From Pedobacter sp. ASV17 (GTDB taxonomy: Bacteria > Bacteroidota > Bacteroidia > Sphingobacteriales > Sphingobacteriaceae), in the NCBI RefSeq assembly GCF_016429065.1, contig NZ_JAELTX010000050.1, forward strand, positions 1 through 36,786: a stretch of DNA of 36,786 bases, given 5' to 3'. The notes under the pieces are model-generated. The model was not told where the DNA came from. It worked only from the letters and a program-made list of their open reading frames with translations, and did no database searches. Every line of letters starts with the position of its first letter. Within the stretch, counting starts at the first letter, position 1. Made by a program: the position numbers and the translations under genes. Of this stretch, positions 23,280 to 31,590 are shown piece by piece.

Positions 23280-26200
23280 TTGAAAGACAAACTAGCCTAT
23301 TTTGTTTTACTGGTAGGCCTTTGCATTGGCAAAACAGCGTTCTCACAGGTAAATAATGGCGGGTCTAGGGTGGACTCTGCAAAAAACACATTTAACCCAA
23401 AAGAAAAGCAATGGATGGGATTGCGTAATTATTCCAATCCATTTTATAAGCTTCCAGAGAACGTTAAGCGGGAAGTAACTTACGACGCTGCCAGCAACAG
23501 GTATATCATTTCCGAGCGTATTGGCGATAAGCTATATACCCCTCCTCAATATTTAACGGTTGAGCAATACCTCCGTTTGGTCAATAGTGAGATCAAACGT
23601 GACAATTGGCGCTTATTCTCCAATCAAGAAATAGACGACATTCGTAAAACAGGGATCATCCCCGAAGTGAAAATCAACAGTCGTGTGTTTGAGAAAATCT
23701 TCGGTGGAACCACTATTGATATCCAGCCTAGTGGAGAAGCAGAGCTTACTTTCTTAGGGCGTGTCAATAAAAACGAAAATCCTCTTTTTAACGAACGACA
23801 AAGAGTACAAAGTAATTTTGATTTCACACAACGTATCCAAATGGACGTGGTGGGTAACATCGGTACCAAAATGAAAATCAAAATGAACTATAATACCGAA
23901 GCGCAGTTCGATTTTGAGAACCAAATTAAATTGGACTATACCGGTGGGCCCGATGACATCATCAAAAAGATAGAAGCAGGTAACGTAAGTTTGCCTTTAA
24001 ATACTTCGTTAATTACAGGTACGCAAGCGCTATTTGGGATCAAAACCCAATTGCAGTTTGGTAAATTGGCATTAACCACGGTTTTCACACAACAAAAATC
24101 GCAGTCGAAACAAATAGAAATTAGCAACGGTGCACAACAAAGCGACTTTAGGGTAAGTGGTAGCGAATACGAGGCCAATAAGCACTACTTTTTGGCCCAA
24201 TACTTTCGCGATCAATACAATAAATCCCTAAAAACGGCCCCGGTAGTAAGGTCTGGAATTAACATTACCAGAATTGAAGTTTGGGTAACCAATAAGACTG
24301 GTAATACCACCGATTCGAGAGATGTACTTGGTTTTATGGATTTGGGCGAATATGCTCCCTACAATCCTTCATTTACCCGTACTAGTGCCCCTAATGATAG
24401 TCTTCCGTCTGCTTTTAGCAACCCTACTTTCCCTCCGCATACAAATAATCTTTTAACTACTATTCCAACTGACGCAAGGTCGTCGAGTAGTGCTAGTTTA
24501 TCTACGTTCTTTGCAAGTACGGGGGCTACAGATAACTATGCGAAGATTACCTATGGTAGAAAACTTACCGATAGAGAATTTACGTTACAACCTCAATTAG
24601 GTTATATCTCGTTAAATACCCAGCTCAACACTGATGAGCTTTTGGCGGTAGCTTATCGTTATACAAAAGATGGTAAAGAATATCAGGTAGGTGAATTTGC
24701 TGCCGATGTACCTTTTGACCAAGCTACGCCAAATGTGCTTTTTGCCAAGTTGCTTAAAAACGAAACAACTAAGCCCAATTTGCCAATTTGGAACTTGATG
24801 ATGAAAAACATCTATAATATAGGTGGTTATCAGATCAGTAGTCAAAACTTTAAGCTCGACCTTTTTAGGTTAGATGAAACCTCTGGGGTAGAGCGAGCGG
24901 TAATTACCGAGGGTGCCAATACCACCAACAAAATATGGTTGCAGGCGGTTGGTTTAGATCGATTAAATCCTCAAAAGGAAGCTAAGCCAGACGGTGTTTT
25001 CGATTTTGAAGCACAAAGTAATCCTTTTGCTTCTTCACAAAGTAATTTAGGGACTACTAACAACCCAAATTTTGGAACGGGAGGTTCGGCCACTTCATTG
25101 TTGAATACCAATAGTGGCTATGTGACCATTGATCCTCAAAATGGGCGTATCATTTTCCCAGTCATTGAGCCTTTTGGAAAGGATTTAGCCAGCCAATTCC
25201 TAAACACTGAGCAAAACTTAATCACTAAATATACTTTCCCGCAATTGTATAGTGCAACTAAAGCAGATGCACAGCAGTTATCTCCGGATAAAGACCGCTA
25301 CCTCATTAAAGGACATTACCAATCTGAAATATCTTCGGAATTTAGTTTAAATGCCATCAACGTTCCCGAAGGATCAGTAAAAGTATTTATGGGAAGTATC
25401 CCTTTGATTGAAGGTAACGACTACACCGTGGATTACATGAGCGGTAGAGTGAAAATCTTAAATACAGCGCTATTAAGCTCTGGCCAATCCATCCGTATTT
25501 CTACAGAAAATAATGAGTTGTTTGGTTTACAACAACGTTCATTGTTTGGGGTAAGGGGTGATTATCGTGTGAACAACAAATTGAATATCGGTGGTACTTT
25601 TATGAACCTTACCGAGCGACCAATTACACCAAAAGTTAATTTTGGAGAAGAGCCTATCTCTAACTCTATTTGGGGAATGGATGTGAACTATACTTCATCT
25701 TCGAGATTTTTAACCAAGATGATTGATAAGTTGCCGTTAATTTCTACCAAAGAAAAATCCAATATTTCATTCTACGGAGAGTTTGCACAGCTTATTCCAG
25801 GCCATCCGTCCGCACTGAATATGGGCGGTAGCAAAGGTGGTACCAGTTTCATCGACGATTTTGAAGCTTCACGCTCGGTGATCGATTTAAAAAGTGCTAT
25901 CGCTTGGCAAATTTCTGGAACGCCACAGATGTTTCCAGAAGGAGCGCCAGGATTGCCTCCAAGTTTAGAGTATGGTTACAATCGTGCTAAACTTGCTTTC
26001 TATAACATCGATCCAGTTTTTTATAACAGAGGTGGCGCAGGTCAAATTCCTGATAACATTAAAAATAATAAGAACGAGCTGTCTAATCACTATGTGCGGG
26101 AAGTATTAGAAACCGAGGTTTTCCCTTTCAAGCAAATTAGTACAGGACAACCAATTACGCTTCAAACTTTGGATTTGGCCTACTACCCAATGTTGAGGGG

Positions 26201-29200
26201 CCCATATAACTTTGCACCAAACGGCTTCAACCCGAACGGGACTTTACAGAATCCTAGAAACAGGTGGGGCGGTATGATGCGAAGGGTAGACGTGAACGAC
26301 TTTGAAGCACAGAATATCGAGTTTATCGAGCTTTGGGTAATGGACCCATTTATGTATAAGCCAGGTTCGCAAGGTGGAGATCTATATTTTAACCTAGGTA
26401 ACATTTCCGAAGATATTTTAAGAGATGGCCGTAAATCAATAGAAAATGGTTTGCCAGCTGATGATGATCCAAGCAAGTACGACGAAACCATTTGGGGACG
26501 TGTAGCTAAATTGCAGCCAGTAGTACAAGTATTTGATAACGATCCGAATGTGAGAAGGGCGCAGGATGTTGGTTTGGATGGTTTGTCTAATGCTAACGAG
26601 AGGGCTAAGTTTGCGGCGCAGATTCAACAAATTAAAGCACAGTTGAATCCAGATGCGGCACAAGCTTTCGAAAATGACCCTTCTTCTGATGACTATGCTT
26701 ACTTTAGAGGTGGACAGTTAGACCAAGAAAATGCGGGTATCCTAAAACGTTACATGAATTTCAACGGTTTAGAAGGCAACTCTAAAACCTCTCAGCAATC
26801 ACAACAAGAATTAGGATTGGAGAATTCGGCTTCCACTTATTTGCCTGATGGGGAAGATATCAACCGTGATAACAACATGACCCAGTCTGACGAATACTAT
26901 CAATACAAGATATCTATGCGTCCTGGAGATTTACAGGTAGGACAAGGATTTGTAACTGATAAGGTAACTTCTTCGGTTAAGTTGGCTAACGGACAAACTC
27001 AAAGCGCTACTTGGTACCAAATCCGTATTCCTTTAGCACAATACGATTGGAAATCGGCCAATATTCAAGATTTCAAATCAATCCGCTTTGTAAGGATGTT
27101 CATGACCAACTTTGCAGATACTGCGGTGTTGAGGTTTGCGAAAATTCAGTTTGTAAGAGGAGAGTGGAGACAATACAATGCTAAAAACGAAAGTGGTAAA
27201 GTGATCGCTGATCCAGGATTGGGAACAAACCCATCTCCAGATAATTCTATCCTTGAATTGGGGACGGTAAACATTGAAGAAAACGGGCGAAGAACACCTA
27301 TTCCTTATGTAGTTCCTCCAGGCATTGAAAGAGAAAGAGATTTTAGTAACTACAGGGGTGATACCCGTCAAAATGAGCAATCGCTTTCGATGATCGTCAA
27401 GGATTTACGGGATGGTTATGGCAGGGCAGCCTTTAAAACTGCCGTTAATGACTTTAGGTCGTACAAGAAGCTGGAAATGTATATTCACTTGGAAGGCGAT
27501 GGAATCAATAGCCTACAAGATAATGATCTGAGTGCATTCTTAAGGATAGGAACAGATAATAGCGATAACTACTACGAATATAACAAACCGTTAAAAGTAA
27601 CGCAACCTGGAACAAGTGATGCCTACGCCATTTGGCCAGAGGAAAATAAAATGATCATTGAGCTGGAACTTTTCCAGAAAGCAAAAATTGCTCGTAACAA
27701 TGCCCGTTTAGGAAATGCACCATGGCCGATAAACATACCGTTTAGATATACCGACGGAAAGAATACCATTATTGTAAAAGGTCAGCCAGATATGAGTAAG
27801 GTACGCGTGTACATGCTGGGATTAAAAAATCCTTGGCGAAGTGGACCAGATGCTTCTCCTAATGACGATGGTTTGTCTAAATACGCACAGGCTTGGTTTA
27901 ATGAGTTAAGATTAACCGAGTTTGATGAACGTGGAGGTTGGGCGGCTACCGCAAGGATGAGCGCCAAACTTGCTGATTTTGCCGATGTGAACATTTCAGG
28001 TACGAAATCAACGGTAGGTTTTGGTTCTATCGATAGCAAGGTGAGCCAACGTAGCAGGTCAGACAATATGGCTTTCGATATCTCTTCGAACATGGAGCTG
28101 GGTAAATTCCTGCCACAAAAAAGCGGGGTGAAAATCCCAATGTTTGTGAGCTACTCTAAGCAGGTTGCAACGCCTCAGTTTGATCCACGTACTCCCGATA
28201 TTGAGCTTTCAAAAGCTTTAGACAATTCTAGTAAGGCTCAAAGAGATTCAATCTTAAATTTTGCACAGGACTACACCACCAGAAGTAGTTTGGCTTTTAC
28301 CAACGTACGTAAAGAACGTGTAAAAGAAGATGCAAAGGTGAGGTTGTGGGATATTGAGAACTTTAACGTTTCGTATGCGCAAACAAAAATGGCGCATCGC
28401 GATTTTATCAACGAAACAACTATTCAGAATACCTATAAAGCATCGTTAGCGTATAACTATAGCTATAACTCCAAAAGCTACCAGCCATTTGACAAGCTGA
28501 TTAAATCCAACACCTTAAAGTTGTTAAAGGATTTTAACTTCTCATTGCTGCCAAACGCTATCAATTTTAGGATAGACTTCGACCGCTTCTATTCAGAAAA
28601 TACGTTGAGGAACAATGATCCTAACAACTACATTCCGATCAATACCACGTTTAATAAAAACTTCTTAGTAACCAGGGTGTATGGCATTGCATGGGACTTG
28701 ACGAAATCATTAAGTCTGGATTTTGATGCCACCAATTATTCAATCATTGATGAACCAGAAGGTCGTATTGAAGGGTTGAAGAGAGAAATTTTGTGGAGTA
28801 ATATCAAAGGCTTGGGCCGTACTACGGATTATAACCATAGCCTTAACGTAAGATACAACTGGCCAATTGCAAAAATTCCTGGCTTAGATTGGATCAGTTT
28901 AGCTACCACTTATGGTACTACATTTACATGGCAAACAGAGGCTCTGTCTACCTTGAATGATCCGACCATTAATTTAGGTAATACGATCCAAAACTCACGC
29001 ACGATACAGGTAAATCCTACCTTGAACATGATTTCTCTATACAATAAATTTGGTTTCATCAGGCGTAGCCTAAACAATAGAGATACCACTTTCAAGATGT
29101 CGAACGTAATGGTAGGCTTGTTAACCAGTATCAAAAATGTTAACGTGGCCTATACCAAAACCCAAGGGATATTCTTGCCAGGCTATTTGCCAAAAACCAA

Positions 29201-30452
29201 ATTTTTCGGGATCGATGATATGAATGGTGCACCAGGCTTAGCTTTTGTGTTTGGTAGCCAAAGAGATATTCGTTTAATGGCGGTTAACAACGGTTGGATC
29301 ACAACAGATGACACCCAAATGCAGTTGTACGTAAATACCCTGCGTGAAGATTTCCAATTGACCAGTACCATTGAGCCTATCCGTGATTTGAAGATTACTT
29401 TGCTCGCCAGTAAAAACAGGACCTTAAATTACTCAACCAACTTTAAATACGACACCAACAGTGGCGCATTTGCTAACCAAAGTCCAAATACCACGGGCGA
29501 TTATAGTATTTCTACTATTTCCATTGGAACAGCATTTAAAGATAAAAGTGGTGCTGTATTGTCGAGCGTGTTTAATGATTTCATGAACAACAGATCGGTC
29601 ATTTCTCGTCGCTTGGGGGCATTAAACCCTAATTCTACTGGTGTAACCAACGGTTACGCGAATGGCTACGATAAACGCTCGCAAGACGTAGTGGTGTTGG
29701 CCTTCCTTGCTGCTTACACGGGGAAAGACCCTAACTCATCTAGCTTAAACAGCTTGCCAAAAATACCTTTGCCAAACTGGAGATTAACCTATTCAGGGCT
29801 TACCAAATATCCTTTCATTGCAGAACGCTTCTCAGAATTGAGTTTGAGACACGGTTATCGTTCTACTTATAGCATCAATGGTTTTAATAGCTTGTTGAAG
29901 TACGAAGAGTCGAACGGAGCGGTAAGCAGTATAGATGTGAACGGAAACTTCTTGCCTTTCTACCAATTTGCTCAGGTAACTATTTCAGAGCAGTTTGCAC
30001 CATTGATCGGTTTTGATACCCGTTTGAAAAACAACATGACCGTTAATTTCGAGATCAATAAAACCAGGTTGCTAGGATTAAGTTTGGCCAATAGTCAGTT
30101 GGCCCACCTTTCTGAAAATAATATCGTTTTCGGATTGGGTTATCGAACCACTAAATTTAGGTTCCCATTTGGTTTGTTCAAGCAAATGAAAATGGACAAC
30201 AACATGGACTTTAAGTTAGACGTATCGGTAAGAGATAACAAAACCGTGATTTACCGTGCAGACATTACGGAAGCAGAGGTGTCATCAGGAGCGAAGAACA
30301 TTACCTTGCGTCCAAGTGTAGATTATGTGCTGAACCAACGTTTCAATGTAAGGGTATTCTATGATTCAAATATCACTAAACCCTACACCTCACAATCGTT
30401 CAATACTTCGTTTAGTAACTTCGGATTTAGCCTCAGGGTAACCTTAAATTAG
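23280..30452 (+). CDS. sprA: SprA, type IX secretion system outer-membrane translocon
   Basis: A 2390-residue protein close in length to Flavobacterium johnsoniae SprA (about 2400). SprA forms a giant 36-strand beta-barrel that is the exit pore of the type IX secretion system, needed for gliding adhesins and secreted enzymes in that organism. A signal peptide (KDKLAYFVLLVGLCIGKTAFSQ, residues 2-23) starts at a TTG codon; no in-frame ATG lies before the signal peptide. Family-typical segments include the N-terminal GLRNYSNPFYKLPENV, repeated plug-like parts such as IDDFEASRS, and C-terminal beta strands ending in FSLRVTLN. It is intact, without frameshift. It lies 10 bp after ruvA and upstream of gcvH. 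Substrates with T9SS C-terminal signals are not in this window. Confidence 0.97.
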   Translation: MKDKLAYFVLLVGLCIGKTAFSQVNNGGSRVDSAKNTFNPKEKQWMGLRNYSNPFYKLPENVKREVTYDAASNRYIISERIGDKLYTPPQYLTVEQYLRLVNSEIKRDNWRLFSNQEIDDIRKTGIIPEVKINSRVFEKIFGGTTIDIQPSGEAELTFLGRVNKNENPLFNERQRVQSNFDFTQRIQMDVVGNIGTKMKIKMNYNTEAQFDFENQIKLDYTGGPDDIIKKIEAGNVSLPLNTSLITGTQALFGIKTQLQFGKLALTTVFTQQKSQSKQIEISNGAQQSDFRVSGSEYEANKHYFLAQYFRDQYNKSLKTAPVVRSGINITRIEVWVTNKTGNTTDSRDVLGFMDLGEYAPYNPSFTRTSAPNDSLPSAFSNPTFPPHTNNLLTTIPTDARSSSSASLSTFFASTGATDNYAKITYGRKLTDREFTLQPQLGYISLNTQLNTDELLAVAYRYTKDGKEYQVGEFAADVPFDQATPNVLFAKLLKNETTKPNLPIWNLMMKNIYNIGGYQISSQNFKLDLFRLDETSGVERAVITEGANTTNKIWLQAVGLDRLNPQKEAKPDGVFDFEAQSNPFASSQSNLGTTNNPNFGTGGSATSLLNTNSGYVTIDPQNGRIIFPVIEPFGKDLASQFLNTEQNLITKYTFPQLYSATKADAQQLSPDKDRYLIKGHYQSEISSEFSLNAINVPEGSVKVFMGSIPLIEGNDYTVDYMSGRVKILNTALLSSGQSIRISTENNELFGLQQRSLFGVRGDYRVNNKLNIGGTFMNLTERPITPKVNFGEEPISNSIWGMDVNYTSSSRFLTKMIDKLPLISTKEKSNISFYGEFAQLIPGHPSALNMGGSKGGTSFIDDFEASRSVIDLKSAIAWQISGTPQMFPEGAPGLPPSLEYGYNRAKLAFYNIDPVFYNRGGAGQIPDNIKNNKNELSNHYVREVLETEVFPFKQISTGQPITLQTLDLAYYPMLRGPYNFAPNGFNPNGTLQNPRNRWGGMMRRVDVNDFEAQNIEFIELWVMDPFMYKPGSQGGDLYFNLGNISEDILRDGRKSIENGLPADDDPSKYDETIWGRVAKLQPVVQVFDNDPNVRRAQDVGLDGLSNANERAKFAAQIQQIKAQLNPDAAQAFENDPSSDDYAYFRGGQLDQENAGILKRYMNFNGLEGNSKTSQQSQQELGLENSASTYLPDGEDINRDNNMTQSDEYYQYKISMRPGDLQVGQGFVTDKVTSSVKLANGQTQSATWYQIRIPLAQYDWKSANIQDFKSIRFVRMFMTNFADTAVLRFAKIQFVRGEWRQYNAKNESGKVIADPGLGTNPSPDNSILELGTVNIEENGRRTPIPYVVPPGIERERDFSNYRGDTRQNEQSLSMIVKDLRDGYGRAAFKTAVNDFRSYKKLEMYIHLEGDGINSLQDNDLSAFLRIGTDNSDNYYEYNKPLKVTQPGTSDAYAIWPEENKMIIELELFQKAKIARNNARLGNAPWPINIPFRYTDGKNTIIVKGQPDMSKVRVYMLGLKNPWRSGPDASPNDDGLSKYAQAWFNELRLTEFDERGGWAATARMSAKLADFADVNISGTKSTVGFGSIDSKVSQRSRSDNMAFDISSNMELGKFLPQKSGVKIPMFVSYSKQVATPQFDPRTPDIELSKALDNSSKAQRDSILNFAQDYTTRSSLAFTNVRKERVKEDAKVRLWDIENFNVSYAQTKMAHRDFINETTIQNTYKASLAYNYSYNSKSYQPFDKLIKSNTLKLLKDFNFSLLPNAINFRIDFDRFYSENTLRNNDPNNYIPINTTFNKNFLVTRVYGIAWDLTKSLSLDFDATNYSIIDEPEGRIEGLKREILWSNIKGLGRTTDYNHSLNVRYNWPIAKIPGLDWISLATTYGTTFTWQTEALSTLNDPTINLGNTIQNSRTIQVNPTLNMISLYNKFGFIRRSLNNRDTTFKMSNVMVGLLTSIKNVNVAYTKTQGIFLPGYLPKTKFFGIDDMNGAPGLAFVFGSQRDIRLMAVNNGWITTDDTQMQLYVNTLREDFQLTSTIEPIRDLKITLLASKNRTLNYSTNFKYDTNSGAFANQSPNTTGDYSISTISIGTAFKDKSGAVLSSVFNDFMNNRSVISRRLGALNPNSTGVTNGYANGYDKRSQDVVVLAFLAAYTGKDPNSSSLNSLPKIPLPNWRLTYSGLTKYPFIAERFSELSLRHGYRSTYSINGFNSLLKYEESNGAVSSIDVNGNFLPFYQFAQVTISEQFAPLIGFDTRLKNNMTVNFEINKTRLLGLSLANSQLAHLSENNIVFGLGYRTTKFRFPFGLFKQMKMDNNMDFKLDVSVRDNKTVIYRADITEAEVSSGAKNITLRPSVDYVLNQRFNVRVFYDSNITKPYTSQSFNTSFSNFGFSLRVTLN

Positions 30453-30477
30453 TAGATTAGCAATAGTATAATTTCAT

Positions 30478-30485
30478 TACCTTTG
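30478..30485 (+). promoter_or_regulatory. -7 box upstream of gcvH
   Basis: TACCTTTG at 30478-30485 matches TAnnTTTG; the -33 match is weak. It would give gcvH and the following gene a separate transcript with a leader of about 40 bases, uncoupled from sprA. Confidence 0.5.
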
Positions 30486-30531
30486 CGAGGTACAGATATT
30501 AATCGAAAACAAACTTAATAAAAACATAAAA

Positions 30532-30912
30532 ATGAACTTTCCATCAGAACTAAAGTACACTAAAGATCACGAATGGGTATCAGTGTCAGGAAATGAAGCT
30601 ACTATCGGCATCACAGATTTTGCTCAACGTGAGCTAGGTGACATCGTTTACATCGATATCAATACTATCGGCTCTGAAGTAGCTAAAGAAGAAGTGTTTG
30701 GCACTGTAGAAGCTGTTAAAACCGTTTCTGATCTTTTCATGCCTGTTACTGGAACTGTAAGCGAATTTAACGAGGCATTAAACGATAACCCAGAGTTAGT
30801 AAACTCTGACCCTTATGGTGAAGGTTGGATGGTTAAAGTTACTTTGGCTGATGTAAGTGAAGTAGACGGATTGTTAAGTGCTGATGATTACAAAGCATTA
30901 ATAGGCGCATAA
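30532..30912 (+). CDS. gcvH: Glycine cleavage system H protein
   Basis: A 126-residue lipoyl carrier protein that shuttles the aminomethyl group between P, T and L proteins of the glycine cleavage system. The lipoylated lysine is Lys63 in [12 protein letters not shown], placed in the usual hairpin. Other family marks are YTKDHEWV at the start and GDIVYIDI, and [12 protein letters not shown] near the end. Length is normal. The remaining gcv genes are absent here. The next gene begins one base after its stop, so translation is likely coupled. Confidence 0.97.
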   Translation: MNFPSELKYTKDHEWVSVSGNEATIGITDFAQRELGDIVYIDINTIGSEVAKEEVFGTVEAVKTVSDLFMPVTGTVSEFNEALNDNPELVNSDPYGEGWMVKVTLADVSEVDGLLSADDYKALIGA

Positions 30913-30913
30913 T

Positions 30914-31318
30914 ATGGCCCAATTCAAAGCACTAAAGTATCAACGTTGGGCCGTCCTTTGGACCATCATTACTTTAGTGCTTTGTAACATTGATCTTTCT
31001 AGCAGTGGTGGACCTGGTTTTTTCTTTACAGGTTTCGATAAATTAGCACACTTAGGATTTTTCTATGTGCTCACCATCCTACTTTTTTACGGAAAGATAA
31101 AATATCAACATAACTACAGTTTTCGCTCGCTAACCATCTTTAAAATCATCTTAATCTCGGCAGTCATTGGTGGAGGGATAGAATTGCTTCAATGGAAAGT
31201 ATTTACCTATCGCTCGGCGGAGTGGTGGGACTTTGCCTGCGACATGATCGGCTGCCTAATGGGCGTATTCAGTTACGTGCTTTTACACTTGTCAAACTAT
31301 AATGAAAACAAGGTTTAA
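30914..31318 (+). CDS. VanZ-like membrane protein
   Basis: A 134-residue membrane protein with about four membrane segments and the VanZ-family pattern: FTGFDKLAHLGFFYVLTILL in the first half, then GGGIELLQWKVFTYRSAEWWDFACDMIGCLMGV (here the GGIELLQ, RSAEWWD and D-IGCLMG parts are the marks). VanZ is linked to low-level teicoplanin resistance, but most homologues have no known role. It begins one base after gcvH and is probably co-transcribed. A putative small lipoprotein gene overlaps its last 17 bases in another frame. Confidence 0.9.
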   Translation: MAQFKALKYQRWAVLWTIITLVLCNIDLSSSGGPGFFFTGFDKLAHLGFFYVLTILLFYGKIKYQHNYSFRSLTIFKIILISAVIGGGIELLQWKVFTYRSAEWWDFACDMIGCLMGVFSYVLLHLSNYNENKV

Positions 31319-31424
31319 TCTGATTTTGATTTTTTTTCTGTTTTTAGTGCTTCAATCGTGTAGCATCTTTAAACCTAGTTGCAAGTGCCCAAAAATCCCT
31401 CATTCACGTCATAGAAGCATATAA
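31302..31424 (+). CDS. Putative 40-residue lipoprotein
   Basis: A short open frame starting within the end of the vanZ-like gene. It encodes a positively charged start (MKTR), a hydrophobic stretch (FNLILIFFLFLVL), a lipobox-like LQSC with Cys20, and then a Cys-rich tail (SIFKPSCKCPK). This is the layout of a very small outer-membrane lipoprotein. The start overlaps the upstream gene by 17 bases, as is usual for coupled genes. I recall similar tiny SCS-...-C-CPK lipoproteins in other Bacteroidota but cannot prove it. No function is known. It could also be a chance frame. Confidence 0.5.
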   Translation: MKTRFNLILIFFLFLVLQSCSIFKPSCKCPKIPHSRHRSI

Positions 31425-31590
31425 ACAAAGCTTGCCGTATTATAGCTCTAACCTCAATTTCCGTATTTGTAACGATAAAGTTAGTTGTATTTAAAATGTT
31501 ACTGCGCTTTTAACATTTCTTAACAAACCTTTGAGGCTTTGAGAAGTCTGATTAGGTAATTTCAATAAAATAATTTTTTAGAACATACAA

